From Tetrahymena elliotti 4EA (taxonomy: Eukaryota > Ciliophora > Oligohymenophorea > Hymenostomatida > Tetrahymenidae), in the NCBI GenBank assembly GCA_000231825.2, contig JH720300.1:483878-547877 (forward strand): a stretch of 64,000 nt of DNA. Direction: 5' to 3'. Below the pieces are notes generated by a model. It was not told where the DNA came from and did not search any database. It saw only the letters and a list, made by a program, of their open reading frames with translations. This document shows, piece by piece, positions 1 through 12,678 of the stretch (within the stretch, counting starts at the first letter, position 1; the number at the start of each line of letters is the position of its first letter). Position numbers and translations under genes: made by a program.

Positions 1-88
1 AGAAAAGTGAAAATAAAATTATTATTATTTTTTGTAAAATTGAAGACATAAGTTTGCTAATAATTAGTGTTCTTGTTTGCTTCTAGAA

Positions 89-472
89 ATGATTGTTTGG
101 ATTCTGTCTATTGCTTTTCTGTATTTAATTACTTACTATTGTTATTTAAAGCAATATTTTGATGGCTCTTCTAATTTATTTTTTACTGTATTAATAATAA
201 GTTTACTATTTATTAAAATAAATTAAAAGGATTAATTTTTTTCTTAGCTTCAATAAATTAATAACTATCATCAATCAGCCAGCTATTTCTACTTGGGCCT
301 TTAAAAACAATAAAAAAAATAAAGCCATTAGAGGATCTGTTCCAAATATCTATTAAGAGCACATATTTTCAAGGCTCGTCAATTTATTAAAAATCGTCCC
401 AAATTATAAAAGAAAATATAATAAAAGAACTTCTCTTTTCATAAGTAAATATATTTTTAATATTTAAAATGA
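89..472 (+). CDS. Possible small membrane protein or last exon of an upstream gene
   Basis: This open frame of 127 codons runs from an ATG to a TGA, with TAA/TAG read as Gln. It begins with a hydrophobic stretch (MIVWILSIAFLYLITYY and a second at about residues 31-43) and continues into a basic, Gln-rich tail. The ATG lies just after a TTCTAG that could be an intron acceptor, so this may be the last exon of a gene starting outside the window. In AT-rich ciliate DNA with one stop codon, open frames of this size also occur by chance. No family was recognised. The slightly higher GC at 280-400 is the only other support. Confidence 0.25.
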
Positions 473-1524
473 ATAAAAAATATATTTTTTTAGCAGATTT
501 CAAAGAAGAAAAAATAATTTTGTAATTTTTATTTAAAAAATTGGAAAATATAGTGTTTCAAAACTGTTTAAAAATTTATTGAAAAATACATTTTTAATTA
601 TTAGTTGGAAAAAGAAATTATCTCTCAAATGTGTAATGAAAAGAAGGAAATATAAAATAAAAGATATTTTTAGGTTCACAAATTAATTACACTAAATTAA
701 ATGATAAAAATTATTAATCATTGGACTGACTGAACAAACATTTATTTTTCTCCTCCCAAAAATAATTAAGGTGAATAATTTCATAATAAATTTTTACTTA
801 CTTGAATAAATTACATAGACATCCTAATTTTTTATTAATTTGATATGATTAAAAAATACATTTTATTAATAATATTAGGTACTTCAATATTTTATTTCAT
901 TTTTTTTTGGAAAATGTTTATTTTCAAAAAAGTACAACAAAATCATTTTAATATTAAATAAATGAAATCATCTATCCTATTAATATCTTTATTAAATGAT
1001 TTTAGTTTAATACCAAAGATAACTCTTATAAAGAAAAAATAGAAATTGTTTAATGTAATAAATTGTGTATTTTTATATACTCAAATAACAAATTCATAAA
1101 AGCCAAAAGCAAAAAAAATTAATAAATATAAAATTTTCTTTGGAATTAAGCATTATTGCTTTCAAAGTTAAATGACTTAAATTTAATAAAAAAAGAAGGA
1201 TTTCCTTCAATTCTCTATGTTTAAAACAATTAAATTGATTGATTCCCAAAATATGCTCCAGTAAATACAATTTAACATGAAAAATAAAAAATTTCCACAT
1301 AAATTATTAAGTATTTTAAGACAAATAAATTTTATAAAATTCCTTCATCTTTTAGACAATAAATACCTCATTCAACAGTTAAAATTGCTACCTGTAAAAA
1401 TAATAGATTGATAAATAAACATAATAGAAACCAAAGGTTTTTATGCATGAATTAAATAGTATTTATTTTTTGTTTTATCAAAGTATACCCTTTAATTCAA
1501 TATATTTAAAATAACTTTTCTTGT
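473..1524. other. AT-rich spacer, nothing recognised
   Basis: About 1 kb of very AT-rich sequence with homopolymer runs. Short open frames occur on both strands, but none shows biased composition, a recognisable motif or consistent exon structure. Confidence 0.5.
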
Positions 1525-2650
1525 TCAAACAAATTAATTAACCACCTATGCATCAGTGGGTATTACTTGATTTAATAGATAAAATATTCCAATATATAAT
1601 TGAGGATGATTATAATATTAATTAGGCAAATCTATTATCTCTAAGATTTTTTCATTGATACAAACTCTAAATTCAACTTCTTTTTCTTCTGATAATTTGA
1701 ATTAATTACCTAAAATTTATTTATAGATACCCCAATTACCATCTTTAGTAATAGAATCATTGATATATCTTAACTGAGAACTCAAAAGTTCATCTGTACC
1801 TTTTTTAGAATGAATATTTTTATCTTGCATTAATCCAATAAATATGTCTTTTTTTTCTTGCAAATTGACTTATTTAAATTTAAAAACATATTTCAGGTTT
1901 TTATCTAAAATAATATTTGAGCAAGCAGAAAGTACTTAATTATTTCTTTTTATGAGTTCCACTATTTATTAATTATCATCATTATTAATTGTTACTTACA
2001 AATTTTTCTGGTTTTCAAAAAAGTTTTTAATTCAATATTTAATTTCTAATGTAAGTAAGGATTTAAAAATAATTCTAGACTGTTAATGATATCAACTATT
2101 TATTATTTTATTTTTTAACCAGAGTTGTTGCTAAATATTAAGTAGCCTGTTATATTTTTATTTAAAAGAGAGTTTAATCTTTAATGGTAACCTATTCTTC
2201 AAATAACTCTATTAGTTGAATGCATTATTTTTCTTTTTCATTAATACTTATTTTATTATTCAATAAAATTGTTCTTAAATCTTTTACTTTTGAGATATCT
2301 TGATAGTTAGTAACTATTTCCTACCTTTTAATTGGTTACTATTCATAAATTTTAATCATTTTTTTATAGGAAGTATCAATTTATTAATTGATTTATAACC
2401 TGAATTATTAAAAAAATGAATCTACCTTGAAAATGATTACATCTCTATTTTCATTGCAATTTGAAATTGATATCAATTTATTAATTTTTTAATAATTTAA
2501 TGTTGGAGACCATTTGCAAATTACTTTATTTATCCCATCAATTAAGATGTATTTTATTGATTAATAGTCATCAATATTAAACTGTGGATCTAAATTAATA
2601 CATACTTAGCAAAAAAAGAAAGGTTACTTTTTATCTTTATTTTATCTCAT
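1525..2650 (-). CDS. Hypothetical protein with a CxxC start, at least one intron
   Basis: Reading leftward from ATG at 2650, a single frame runs about 211 codons to a TGA at 2015-2017. The downstream frame that ends in TGA at 1525-1527 is offset, so an intron must lie near 1960-2110; a GTAAGT..TAG segment at 1962-1999 fits one model. The N-terminus has FFFCQVCINLD and, about 30 residues on, VICKW, which may be a partial zinc-binding site. The C-terminal exon is rich in beta-type sequence (GNWGIYKQILG, VEFRVCIN, EIIDLPN), resembling the tail domain of some ciliate B-box proteins; this is a weak impression. Exon limits are not settled. That the region is coding is more secure than what it encodes. 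Confidence 0.5.
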
Positions 2651-3659
2651 ATATTTTATCTTATATTCACTGAGTTTTTAGCGCCTTTACTTAAATTTTG
2701 CTTCTTCCATTTCTAATTATATTTATTGTTTTGTTAATATCTAATATTTTTGATAAGCCAATTAAAGAATTAAAAAACATTATAAAAAATTTGCTTTTAA
2801 ATAAATTCTTAATCCATGTTTAATTTTAAAGAATTAGTTTAAATACCCCTTTAACTTTAATGCTGATATTTTTAATATATACCATGGCTTATTGATTCTT
2901 TTATTAGAAATAAAAATTTATTTTCAGAATAAATAATTACATCTTTAATTCTAAAGTAATAGTAAATGCATATGGTAATAAAATTGTTTTTAAATCAAAG
3001 TAAATTTTACATAAATCCAAATAAAAAACAATTACATGATAAGATATTTTCCAAATCCCTTAGATACAAACAATATTTCATTAAAAAATTAAATATAGGA
3101 AGTATTATATTAAAATAGTGAAATTTTTTAAAAGAAAATATTTATTTTATGTGTGTCGCTTAATAATTTTTTGATTTAAATGGAATAAACTTATTGACTT
3201 CTAGGTAATTTACAGATATTTGACATAAACATCACTCCTATATTGTTTAATTCTTAATATTTTATTAACAAAGGACCTTATAAATTCGCATAAATTACTA
3301 AATTTTTGGATTTTACTTTTAAATGATAAACAAATAAATACCTTTCATAAAATTTAGCAAAAAAAAATTTTTTAAATAAAACAAATATTTATTGAATAGT
3401 TACTTTATCAAAAATATGAGTATTGTTATATGATACAATTCAATATTTGAATCTTCTGGTTGGCTAAAGTAAAGAGAAGACAAAATTTCTAATTTTATCA
3501 ACAAAAAAAACAAAATATTATAAAATCTAAAAAGTAGGATATATTTTTTTTTTAGAGTATTTTACTGAAAATAAATATTTAAATAAATACATACAAAAAA
3601 TGAATAATATTTATTTACTCCTTAAACTCTATTATTTAAAATACTAAATAAATATATTA
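2651..3659. other. Intergenic spacer between two minus-strand genes
   Basis: Roughly 1 kb of A/T-rich DNA. It must hold the promoter of the gene starting at 2650 and the 3' UTR of the TPR gene ending at 3660. No coding frame or motif was supported. Confidence 0.5.
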
Positions 3660-5794
3660 TCATAGTATTTAATAAATTATTTCATCATCACTTGAACTAT
3701 AATTTGAAGACTCTTCTTCTTCATCATATCCGTCACCCTAATCTTCTTCTCCCTCTTCTTCTCCTAGTTCTTATTCCTCATATAAAATATTAACAAGATT
3801 GTTATATGCTTCTAAATTATCACTAATTTTAGAATAAATATGTGCATTAATTTCAGCTTCTTCAAGATCATTATTTTGTTGATATAAGACAGAGAGTGAA
3901 AAATAAGCTTCGTTTTCATTGTTTTTTGCATATTAATTATATTTTTTATAGTTCCAAATAGAAGATAAAAAGTTATTCTCATTGTATTCTCTATATGCTA
4001 TTAATCCATATGCATCTGGATTTCTTGGATTAATTTAAATTGATTTTTTCCAAAGCTAAACTGCTTCTGCATATTTTTACTGTTATTCATAACAAACACC
4101 TAAATTAAGATAAGCTTAATAGTTATTTGGATCTATTTCTATAACTTTCAACAAACATTCCACTTACTTTTCAAGATTTTATAATTTACTATAATTGTTT
4201 TCTTAGTTTAGGTATGCATTTACATAATTTGGGTCTATTTCTATACATTTATTATAGTAGTAGATTGATTAATCAATATCTTCTTTTTCTGAGTAATTGT
4301 ATCCAATATTAAAGTACAAATCTGCTGCAAATGGATCAACTTCTAAACTCTTTTCATACCATTTTTAAGAATCTTTAATATTTAGATCGTCTTCGATGTA
4401 GCCTTTCCTGAAGAAGACAATAGGAAAGCTTAATTTATTGAGTTCAACTGCTTTGTCTATTAACTCCAATGCAAGCTTATTTTATTTAGTGCATAAATAA
4501 AAAATAGCCTCTAAAGAAATCACACATGGATCCTAGCTATTCAAATTTTTAGTTTTTTGTAAAAAATATTGACATTTCTTATATTTACAATCTCTATCAT
4601 AGAGCCATGAAATGTAATAATATATTTTCCAATTATCTTGAACTAAATAGCTTACAGATTGGAGAGTTTTTCTAATAATAGAATAGAATTCTTGATTTCT
4701 CCTTTAGATGCATATCAAAATAAAACCAAGTAATATTTCTATTTCATAAGGATTATGAAATTAAGCTTTATTTAAATAATTAATTGACTAAGAATAGTTA
4801 CGATGGTATCTAGAATACATATTTGCAAGTATTAATAAGTTCTTGAAAACATTTATATTCTATTGGATATTTTAATTGCTAAATTCTTCTTGCTTTTTCG
4901 CATTTTTAAAATCGAATTCAACATCCATCTTGCTGTTATAGCAAATATTCTTTTATTTTTCAAATTAATTAAAGGCTTCTTCAAAATTATTTTAAATTTT
5001 TGTTGTATGAATCAAACTCAACACAGTTATTTCATACAGTTTCTACTTTATTTATGATAAGTTATTAAATTTTTATTATAAGATAGACTGAGCTAATTAG
5101 ATTATTTATTTTGTGATAAACAAGTTCGTTTCACTTCTTAGTAAATACTGCATACAATTATCAAACAAATTGAATATAAATCGAGCGAAATTCTCCATAC
5201 ATTATTTCAACTTGACCTCTTCTCTTGCCTAAACAACTAATATAAAGATTACTTATATAACATTTTCTCTTAATAAAATAAATATTTTATACCTGATATG
5301 TCTTACTAATTTAGAATTATTATCTAATGGTAGCTGTTAATTAATAAATTATCAAACTATAAATCCAACAAATAACATTTTTACTCCCATAATTTTTCAA
5401 CAACTGAAAAAATCTAATTAACACAAGATAATATTTTGAATAAACAATTATTTTTCTAAAATATGCAAACCCTCCATTAATTGATTTCTTACAGAGGATT
5501 AGTTGATTCCTTATATTCATAATCTAAACTTTAAAATAAGTGCTTCACTTCAAGTGTATTCTCATTGAGAATCTAACTAACTTAATCTTACTCACAATCA
5601 TAATTACACTGTTTAGCAATCTTCTCAACATAATAAGCTTTAAATTCTTTTTAATAGTATCTTTATGGAAATTGCATTATTTTTTTAAATAAAACTGAAT
5701 TAGGAAGAATCTTAACTGAATCCACTTAAGTAATAACTTTCTGCTAAAGTTCTTATTTAATTTGTTCAATATCAAATTAGGATTCCACTTACAT
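3660..5794 (-). CDS. Tetratricopeptide repeat (TPR) protein with acidic tail
   Basis: Two exons, 5794-5293 and 5236-3660, are joined across a 56-nt intron (5237-5292). The phases match and give 692 residues. The first half is helical and unassigned. Residues from about 420 to 640 carry consecutive TPR units, for example EIDPNNYQAYLNLGVCYEQ followed by KYAEAVQLWKKSIQINP, with the usual W/L-G-Y-A-F-A-P pattern. The tail (about 653-692) is strongly acidic and ends ESSNYSSSDDEIIYQIL. TPR arrays are protein-binding scaffolds; the partner cannot be told from sequence. The acidic end could bind a basic protein, as in some chaperone adaptors (inference). The start is the first ATG in frame after an AT-rich leader. 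The TPR call is firm; the specific role is unknown. Confidence 0.85.
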
Positions 5795-6413
5795 TATTTT
5801 TAGGTATCTTAATTATCTTTTAATAAGTGAAAAAAGTTATCAATAATCAGGTTAAATAATCAAAAATATGTTAAAAAGAATGAAATATCTATAATTTTTT
5901 TAAAATAAAAGATTTAGTTGATTTCCTTTTTGATTTGATTATTCTCTTTATAATTTCTTCTGATTTTTTGGTTGGGAAAGGTAATTATTTGCTCCCTTTA
6001 AAAGTTGTCCATAATTAGAATTTTATTTAAATTTCATTCAAATTGTAATTTTAAGATATTTAGAATTATTTAGCATATTTATATATTTAAATAAATGACT
6101 ATAATTTTTATTGAATATTCTCTATAACCTCATTAAAAGAAGATACTAAATATTTCTTCCTTATAAAAATTAAATTATATTTATGAAAATTTTCAAGAGA
6201 AAATAAATATTTCACATAAGAGTGTAATTAAAATGATAATTACAATATATACATTTTTGGCTATAAAGAATACATTCTTATGTTAAATTATTAATTTAAA
6301 TTTCAAGAAATTTCAATTTATTTTATAATCAGCTTGCTAAAAGGCATTGCTTTTATTCGTTTTTTCTAATAATTAAATTCCTATCAGCTTTTAAAATTAA
6401 GTAACATATTTTC
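5795..6413. other. Intergenic spacer
   Basis: About 620 bp between the 5' end of the TPR gene and the 3' end of the p32 gene. It is A/T-rich with no supported coding frame. Confidence 0.5.
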
Positions 6414-7634
6414 TCATTATAAGAAAGTGTGGACGTTCTTTAACCACTTCATGTAGAGTCTTTATTCCTTGTCAAGAGAGTAGTGTTCAATGAAGGCAGC
6501 AACATCTTCATTTACACCAACAGACTTCAAGTATTCAACAAGAGCGGTTTGTAATCTCTGTTAATTTTTAATTTAAAATAGTAAATTGATTTAATTATTA
6601 TTTGAAAGTAGTTAATTACTTCATCTAAGTTATGGAAGTCAGGACCGTTGTAGGTGTTAGCAAGTCTGTCATATCTGTTAGTTTGCTTGTGGGTTTCAAC
6701 ATCATCAACCAAAGTGATACCGTTAACTTAGATCTTTAATAAAATTAGAATTTATTAGTAATGAAATTAATAAATAAATTGATTTTATTATTTATTTTAA
6801 TATTAATTTTATAAATTGATAGATATATTTGCTTTAATTTTTCATATCTGGAATGTTCTAAGTAGAATAAAGCTTTTGTTTATTTAATTAAATTAAAAAT
6901 TTTATTAATTACTTCAGAATCGAAAGAGCTGCAGTCGTAAGCAATAGCCTTGCCGTTGGGCTTAACGATGTAGACGATGAAATCGCAGTAGTCTTACATA
7001 TTTTATTATTCTTCTTCACCTTCTTATTATTATTATTATTGTTATTATTCTTGACCTTCTTCTTCTCCTTAGTATTCATCAGTTTGAGGGGATCTGGATT
7101 AGAAGAGAATTTGGATCTTATTTTCACCGGCATCCTTGTGTAATTCAATAAAGATAGAGTTTTCATCTTCCTTTAAGGTTAACTTGTTTTCATCTAAGAA
7201 TTCCTGTTTTTATAAATATTATGTTCAGAATTTTCTTTTTATAATTTCATTCTTTTTAACAAAACAACTATTGGTTCATACTTAAATCAAAATATTTAAT
7301 TTTTACCTTGAGGGAGGGGTCAGAAGCATCGTAGTTTTCTTCTTCGTACTTGAGTTCCTTTTCAACAGCCTTAAGGAGTCTAGATTAAGCTTTTTTTAAA
7401 AAAATTTAAGATAAGAATTATTGATTTTCAAAATTAATATGAAGCAGTTAAATGAATCTATTGAATAAAATGAAAGAAATGATCAACTAAATTTTTTAAT
7501 TATCTACCCTTGTTGACCTTTTCTAATGAAGAGAAGTTGAAAGCAGAAAGAGCTCTAGCACCATTGAAGGTTTAAGCAATAGCCTTAGATCTGAAGAGAA
7601 TGGTGGTGGCAGACTTAGCAATCTTAGAAATCAT
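6414..7634 (-). CDS. Mitochondrial p32/MAM33-family acidic matrix protein
   Basis: Five exons: 7634-7508, 7389-7307, 7203-6913, 6733-6620 and 6557-6414. All phases agree and give 252 residues. The N-terminus (MISKIAKSATTILFRSKA) is a typical mitochondrial targeting peptide. The C-terminal half matches the p32/C1QBP/MAM33 fold: NGPDFHNLDE, then LVEYLKSVGVNEDVAAFIEHYSL and DKEQRLYMKWL, the family's closing helices. p32 proteins form acidic doughnut trimers in the matrix and support mitochondrial translation and ribosome assembly (family knowledge). Codon choice is more GC-rich and C-ending than in its neighbours, as expected for high expression. Residues 123-130 form a run of eight Gln, seven of them TAA, inside the acidic loop; this would look like a string of stops under the standard code. 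Confidence 0.9.
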
Positions 7635-8926
7635 TTTGAAAACTTGTTTTGTTTTTATTTTTAAAAATTTAATTGATTTAATTTAATGTTTGATAATTAA
7701 TTAATGATTTTGATTTAAGATCAATATTTAACTTTATTTAATATCAGTATAAATTAGATTTATATCAAATATCTTCTATCTTTGGTTAAGTTTCTAATTT
7801 ATAATCAATTAAGGTGGGCTAAATTTCTTTCTAATCTTTTCTTTATCTTTCTATTAATTAAAGCTTAATATATTCAAATTACTTAAATACATTTTCAAAA
7901 AAAAAATAATTCTAATAAGCAACTATTCTCTATTTATAAGTATTATTTTTTTTATTCAATTTTTTATTTTATGAGCTCAATTTAAAGAAATAATTAAATA
8001 GAAAAGCAAAAATAAAATTTCAATTCAATTTTTATAATGGAATCAATATTATTATTTTAAATTTTTGTATGTTAAAATATTTATTTTAAGCAGATTTTTA
8101 AGAATTATATTAGAATTCTAAAAAAAATAAAATATATCTCAGTCTATGCTAATTATATTAATATCTTATTCAATAAATAACAGTGAAAAAATTCAATCAT
8201 TATTCTTAAATTATTATTAATTTTTACAGGCTTAAAATATTTTAATTATCAAAAATTATCTTTCTTCATTTTCAAAAATATTTTTTAAAGTTATAACCAC
8301 TTATTTAGTTGATTTTTGTTATGTTTTTAGTAGAACTATTAGTAAATTCATTTCCTTTGTGGTTTCAACAAATTATTTATTGTAAATTGATAAAAATGAT
8401 ATAAAAATGAAAGAAATTTATTTAATTTAAGATGCTTTTTTTGCTTTTATTCCTTCTTTTTATAATATGTTCAAAGTATGAATAAGAGAGTTTTACAAAT
8501 AGACCAGCTCAGCTATTTTATGCAGTCTTAAAAGAAATCTAAACAAACAGGATTTTAGTTGTAAAAATTTAAATGAATAAAGAAATATTATTTTTAGATT
8601 TTGAAAAAAGGATTCGCTAATAAATATTATATGTAGTGATTTGATTAAAATGAATTTAGATTTTGAAGATTGAAATCAAATGAGTCAGTCAGTATGCAAA
8701 AATTGACTATAATCACAAAAAGAAAGTTACAAGAAGATTAATAATAATTAAAAGACAATTGATTTAACTATTGTAATAAATTAAATAATTTACATTATTA
8801 ATAAATTAATTGATAATTGCATTTAAGATATTAAGAAGAAAAATACTATTATTCTAAATTTAAAAGCCATACTTTATTTAGACTTTCACTAGTAAACAAA
8901 TAGTAGATAAATTAACCAAATAAAAA
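7635..8926. other. Divergent intergenic region
   Basis: About 1.3 kb between the start of the minus-strand p32 gene and the start of the plus-strand gene at 8927, so it should hold both promoters. A short ATG frame near 8478 (MNKRVLQIDQLSYFMQ) runs into stops in all reasonable splice models and was not called. Confidence 0.45.
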
Positions 8927-10903
8927 ATGAATTTTGAAGAAATTGTTGCTGATCCCTATAACTGGCCTTTCCCAAAAAGATAAAATTTAATGAGCTTGCA
9001 AACAATAAGTAGGATTCGCTTTACTTAACATACTTATTATTATCAATTTACTTATTAAATGCAGATTCTATTTACTTTAAGTTGATCTAGTGATAACATT
9101 TTTCTTTTTTTAAAATAGATTAAAAAGATGTTGGATTTCCAAAATATGAGTTAAAAGAAGTTAGATAAAGAAACTTTGATCTTAGTGACATACGGGGTAA
9201 AAAATGAATTATTTAATATTTCAAAATTATTATTTAAAATTAGTGTTGCTTGCTATTCTTATTTAAAAATCAAAAGATGGTATTCTAAAAATATAAATTT
9301 GAATTTATTAGGAGCTAGTCCAGAAATGAGGGGATATAAATATAAAAATAAAGAAACTTTTGTTAATAGAAATGATGATATTGATGGATCTTCTCCTAAA
9401 TAACTCATGAAGTGTCTCTCGAAGCCAGACTTTTAGTTAAATAATAAAGATATCAAAGGAACCTAACCTTAAATCAATAAATTTTAAACTACTCGTTAAC
9501 CTTTTAATCCTTTATAACCTTAATACCAGCTTCCAAAAGCTGAAGTAAGAGTATCAACTCCTCCAAAATTCATAAGAGACAATATTAACATTGATGTAAT
9601 TTTTAAAAATTAAAAGAAATAAGAGTGAGAAATATTTTGCAATTTATTAATAAAGGACATAGAAGGGACTAAACCTAACCCTAAGTTCTTCAAAACTAGA
9701 AATGTAGATATCTATACTGAAATAGAAGGATCTAAGCCTAAGAATTTATTTATTCCAAGAGATCATATTGATATTTTAGATGTCAAAGACATTAATGAAT
9801 TCCTTCAATTTAAAACAACCAGGCATACTAATCCTCTCAACCCTACTTATATTGGTTAAAATGATTAAGGGTAAAAAAACATTCATAGCTAACTTATTTT
9901 TGAGATCTTAACAAAATATAATATTTAAATTAGTGAAAAAATAAATTATGGTCATATTGATGGTTCACTAAGCAGAAGACTTCATCCAGAAGAATCAAAA
10001 AAAGTTAACTTTAATTTGACCACAAATGATATTTAAGGAGCTTGGCATGGGACTCACACTGAGAAGTTTTTAAAAAGAGATGTAATCATTTATTTTTATT
10101 GAATAAATTATTTTTAAACTATATTATTTCAATAGACAAGAAAAGATTTTAGAGTAACAAACATAACAAAGGATTTACCTGAAGCATAAGTTGGTTCACT
10201 CAAAAAAGGTATTATCACCAACAGACATGTTAATCCTTTGATACCCAAGTATTAGCTTCTGGGAGAGAAAGAAGGATTGAGAAATTTTGATGGTTACACA
10301 AATCCAATGAAAGAATAGTCAATAGTTAATGCATCTAAGACTATGTAGGCAACAAACAAAAATTAAAATATGTAACAGAGCATAGCAGATACTATTGTAT
10401 CCTAAAATGATAGTAGATTCCAGAAAAAAGAAAAGTAATAATTACTTTTAAATAAATAAATATTTATGTCAATCAAATATTTAGTAATTTTGTAGCACCA
10501 CCTAATAACTTAACTAACTTACCAAGATGTCAATCTTCATAATCTGTTATTAGTGGAAAAAGAAGCTCTATTTAATCAACAAAAAGTATCAATCAAGATA
10601 ATATTTAAAAACCACCAACTCCTTAACTATAAACTCAATAGGTCTAATTCCCTAAATTAGAACATATGGATGTAATTAAATATTAATTAAAAACATTTCA
10701 AGTTTTTTATAAATGTATTTTTAAACTTTTTAGGGAGATAAATTCGAAACTAGAACATTCAGCAGAGGAAGTAATGCCTTCAACATAACTTCTAAGTAAA
10801 TATTAATCTCAAAAAAATAATTTATCTAAATTTTTTTAAACCATATTACAGTGTTGGATACCCTTTATCAAATGCACAGAAATTAGATAGATTTATTTCA
10901 TGA
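8927..10903 (+). CDS. DIxGxxP / NPLxPxY repeat protein, possibly cytoskeletal
   Basis: Eight exons with matching phases: 8927-9008, 9119-9196, 9312-9595, 9656-10081, 10136-10434, 10485-10671, 10734-10795 and 10852-10903, giving 489 residues. The protein is built from a loose repeat: D-I-x-G-x-x-P occurs as DIRGASP, DIDGSSP, DIKGTQP, DIEGTKP, EIEGSKP and the weaker DIQGAWH. A second element occurs as FNPLQPQY, TNPLNPTY and VNPLIPKY. Between them are Arg/Lys-rich stretches (TTR, TNR, FKT). No enzyme motif, signal peptide or membrane helix is visible. Repeated basic and Pro/Tyr modules of this kind suggest a filament- or microtubule-associated protein (inference only). The intron at 9197-9311 splits a Gly codon inside the first repeat, which supports the join. 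Confidence 0.75.
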
Positions 10904-11283
10904 GTTAAAAATAAAATATAAATTGGAGTTAAATTATGTTTTTGTTTTTATTATAAATTAAGTATAAATGTATATAATAGCTAAGAATTATAACAATATG
11001 ATCTAAACTTTTATTTTTTCAACAATTTTATTTTCTGTTAATTTAAAATTTCTTGATTTTTTTTTTTTTGATAACTAATTTTCAAAGGATGATTTTACAA
11101 TATTTATTTATATTTTTCCATTTGATGCTATAAAAATTATTGCAGAAAATAATAGCAAGTTATTAATAGATTCGCAACAGAATTAAATATTAAATAATTT
11201 GATGTGTGATGATAATGATAATAATAATCAGTAAATTAAAGTGGTTTGAAGAAATATTAGTCTCTAAAAACTTTTGACAGTGA
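10904..11283. other. Intergenic spacer
   Basis: About 380 bp downstream of the repeat-protein gene, with poly-T tracts and a GATAATGATAATAATAAT-like microsatellite near 11210. A frame with weak likeness to the channel tail starts near the right edge. Confidence 0.4.
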
Positions 11284-11526
11284 AATAGATTAACATAAAA
11301 TCTCTTTAAAGATTTCTGCAAGTTAAATGAAAAAAGAATAAAATATTCAAATCAATAATAGCAAGGAAATACATAGTAAAATAACCAGCTTGATTAGGAA
11401 AATAACCGATTTTATTTTGAGTCTTTACAAAACTTCAAGTATTACTTTTGGAAATTCTTAAAATATATATTGAAAAATTTAATTTAGTATAAGATTAAGT
11501 TAAAGAAAAATAAGAAGCAAAAATGA
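11284..11526 (+). pseudogene. Decayed 3' fragment of a channel paralogue
   Basis: An 80-codon frame ends at TGA 11524-11526 and contains FYFESLQNFKYYF followed by LKYIL and a Lys-rich end. The C-terminus of the channel gene at 51.8 kb has WNFETQKDFKFYF, then LKYLL and a Lys-rich end. The match is to the family's terminal box only. No pore, CNBD or zinc knuckle lies upstream within the spacer, so this is read as the remnant of an older tandem copy to the left of the four intact genes. A separate small gene with a convergent tail cannot be excluded. Confidence 0.5.
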
Positions 11527-12678
11527 CTAAATTCGTGATTGAATTAATAAAATTGCAATAATCTAAATTTTTACATTAAACAATTAAAAACTTTTTTTAA
11601 ATTAATTAAAATTTCTTTGAATAAGCACATCACTATTTTATTTAATATGTTTATACATCATCATTTTATTGAAAATTTTATTAAATATTATCAAGACAAG
11701 GCAACAATCATCAAACTTTTTTTTAAAGTAGTATTTTTTATTTAAAACAATTGATGAAATTAAACGTTTTTTATTTTCTTAAAAATAATTATTAAATAAG
11801 GACAAATAATTTTATCTTTTCATTTTATTTTGGCCATTTTTAGAGAAAAAATCTTTTTAAATAAAATTTCTCATCTTAAAGCAAGATAAGATAAAAGAAA
11901 TTAGTAATAGTAAGATTTTGGTTAGATAAACACTTGATTATTAGATTGTGTTTGATTTGAGAGACAACCATTAAGAATTAATTAACTCTAATAACTAAGA
12001 GACCATTTAAATGAATGAACTAATTCTTAATAGTTTTTGAAAATTTAAATAGGTTAATAATTACATTTATTATTAATTAATTCTTTATTTAATAAAATAT
12101 TAGAGTTTTTTATTCAGATTTTCATTTTTTTTAGTATTTTTCAATAATTAAGATGGTATTTTTATAGAGGGAGAATATGTTTTCTTTTAACATTAATAAA
12201 TATAAAATATGTCATTGATTAAATAAACATAGTGAAATAACCAAAGAATGTATTTAATAATTTTTTGATGGTTTTCAAAACAATTCATAATTATAATAAT
12301 AATAACAATAGATAATCAAAAATTATGATTCTTTTTCTTTAATAATTATTGTTATTAAAAGAAGGAGTAAATAGATTAATTGATCAAACATCATTACTAG
12401 CTTTAAAATTTAAGTTCTATTTTGTTCATTCATCTATCTTATCCTTCCATAAGCAAATTGTCAAGAAGTGTTTTATAAAAATAAATTTAAAATCAGAAGG
12501 TTTGATAAAAAAACTTCCCTAAAAATTAAAAGTAAATTAAAAACTAATTAAGAAAATAAAAATGAACTAAAAGAATTAAGCATAAATAGAGGAAGAATCT
12601 GATATTTTTCATTAAAATTAACAAGCTATAAAATAATAATAGGATTTTATTAATATTTAGAATTAATCTATAAAAGAT
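11527..12678. other. Intergenic spacer upstream of the first channel gene
   Basis: About 1.15 kb with A/T content near saturation and short AAT repeats around 12290-12360. Nothing coding is supported. The promoter of the first channel gene should lie at the right end. Confidence 0.45.

Noticed and set aside
1094..1300. Minus-strand open frame of 68 codons rich in Phe/Leu
   Set aside because: Pure AT-driven composition, no motif and no supporting exon structure; such frames are expected by chance.
8478..8640. Short ATG frame MNKRVLQIDQLSYFMQ before the repeat-protein gene
   Set aside because: Every plausible GT..AG join leads quickly into TGA, and the gene at 8927 has a clean own start with matching exon phases.
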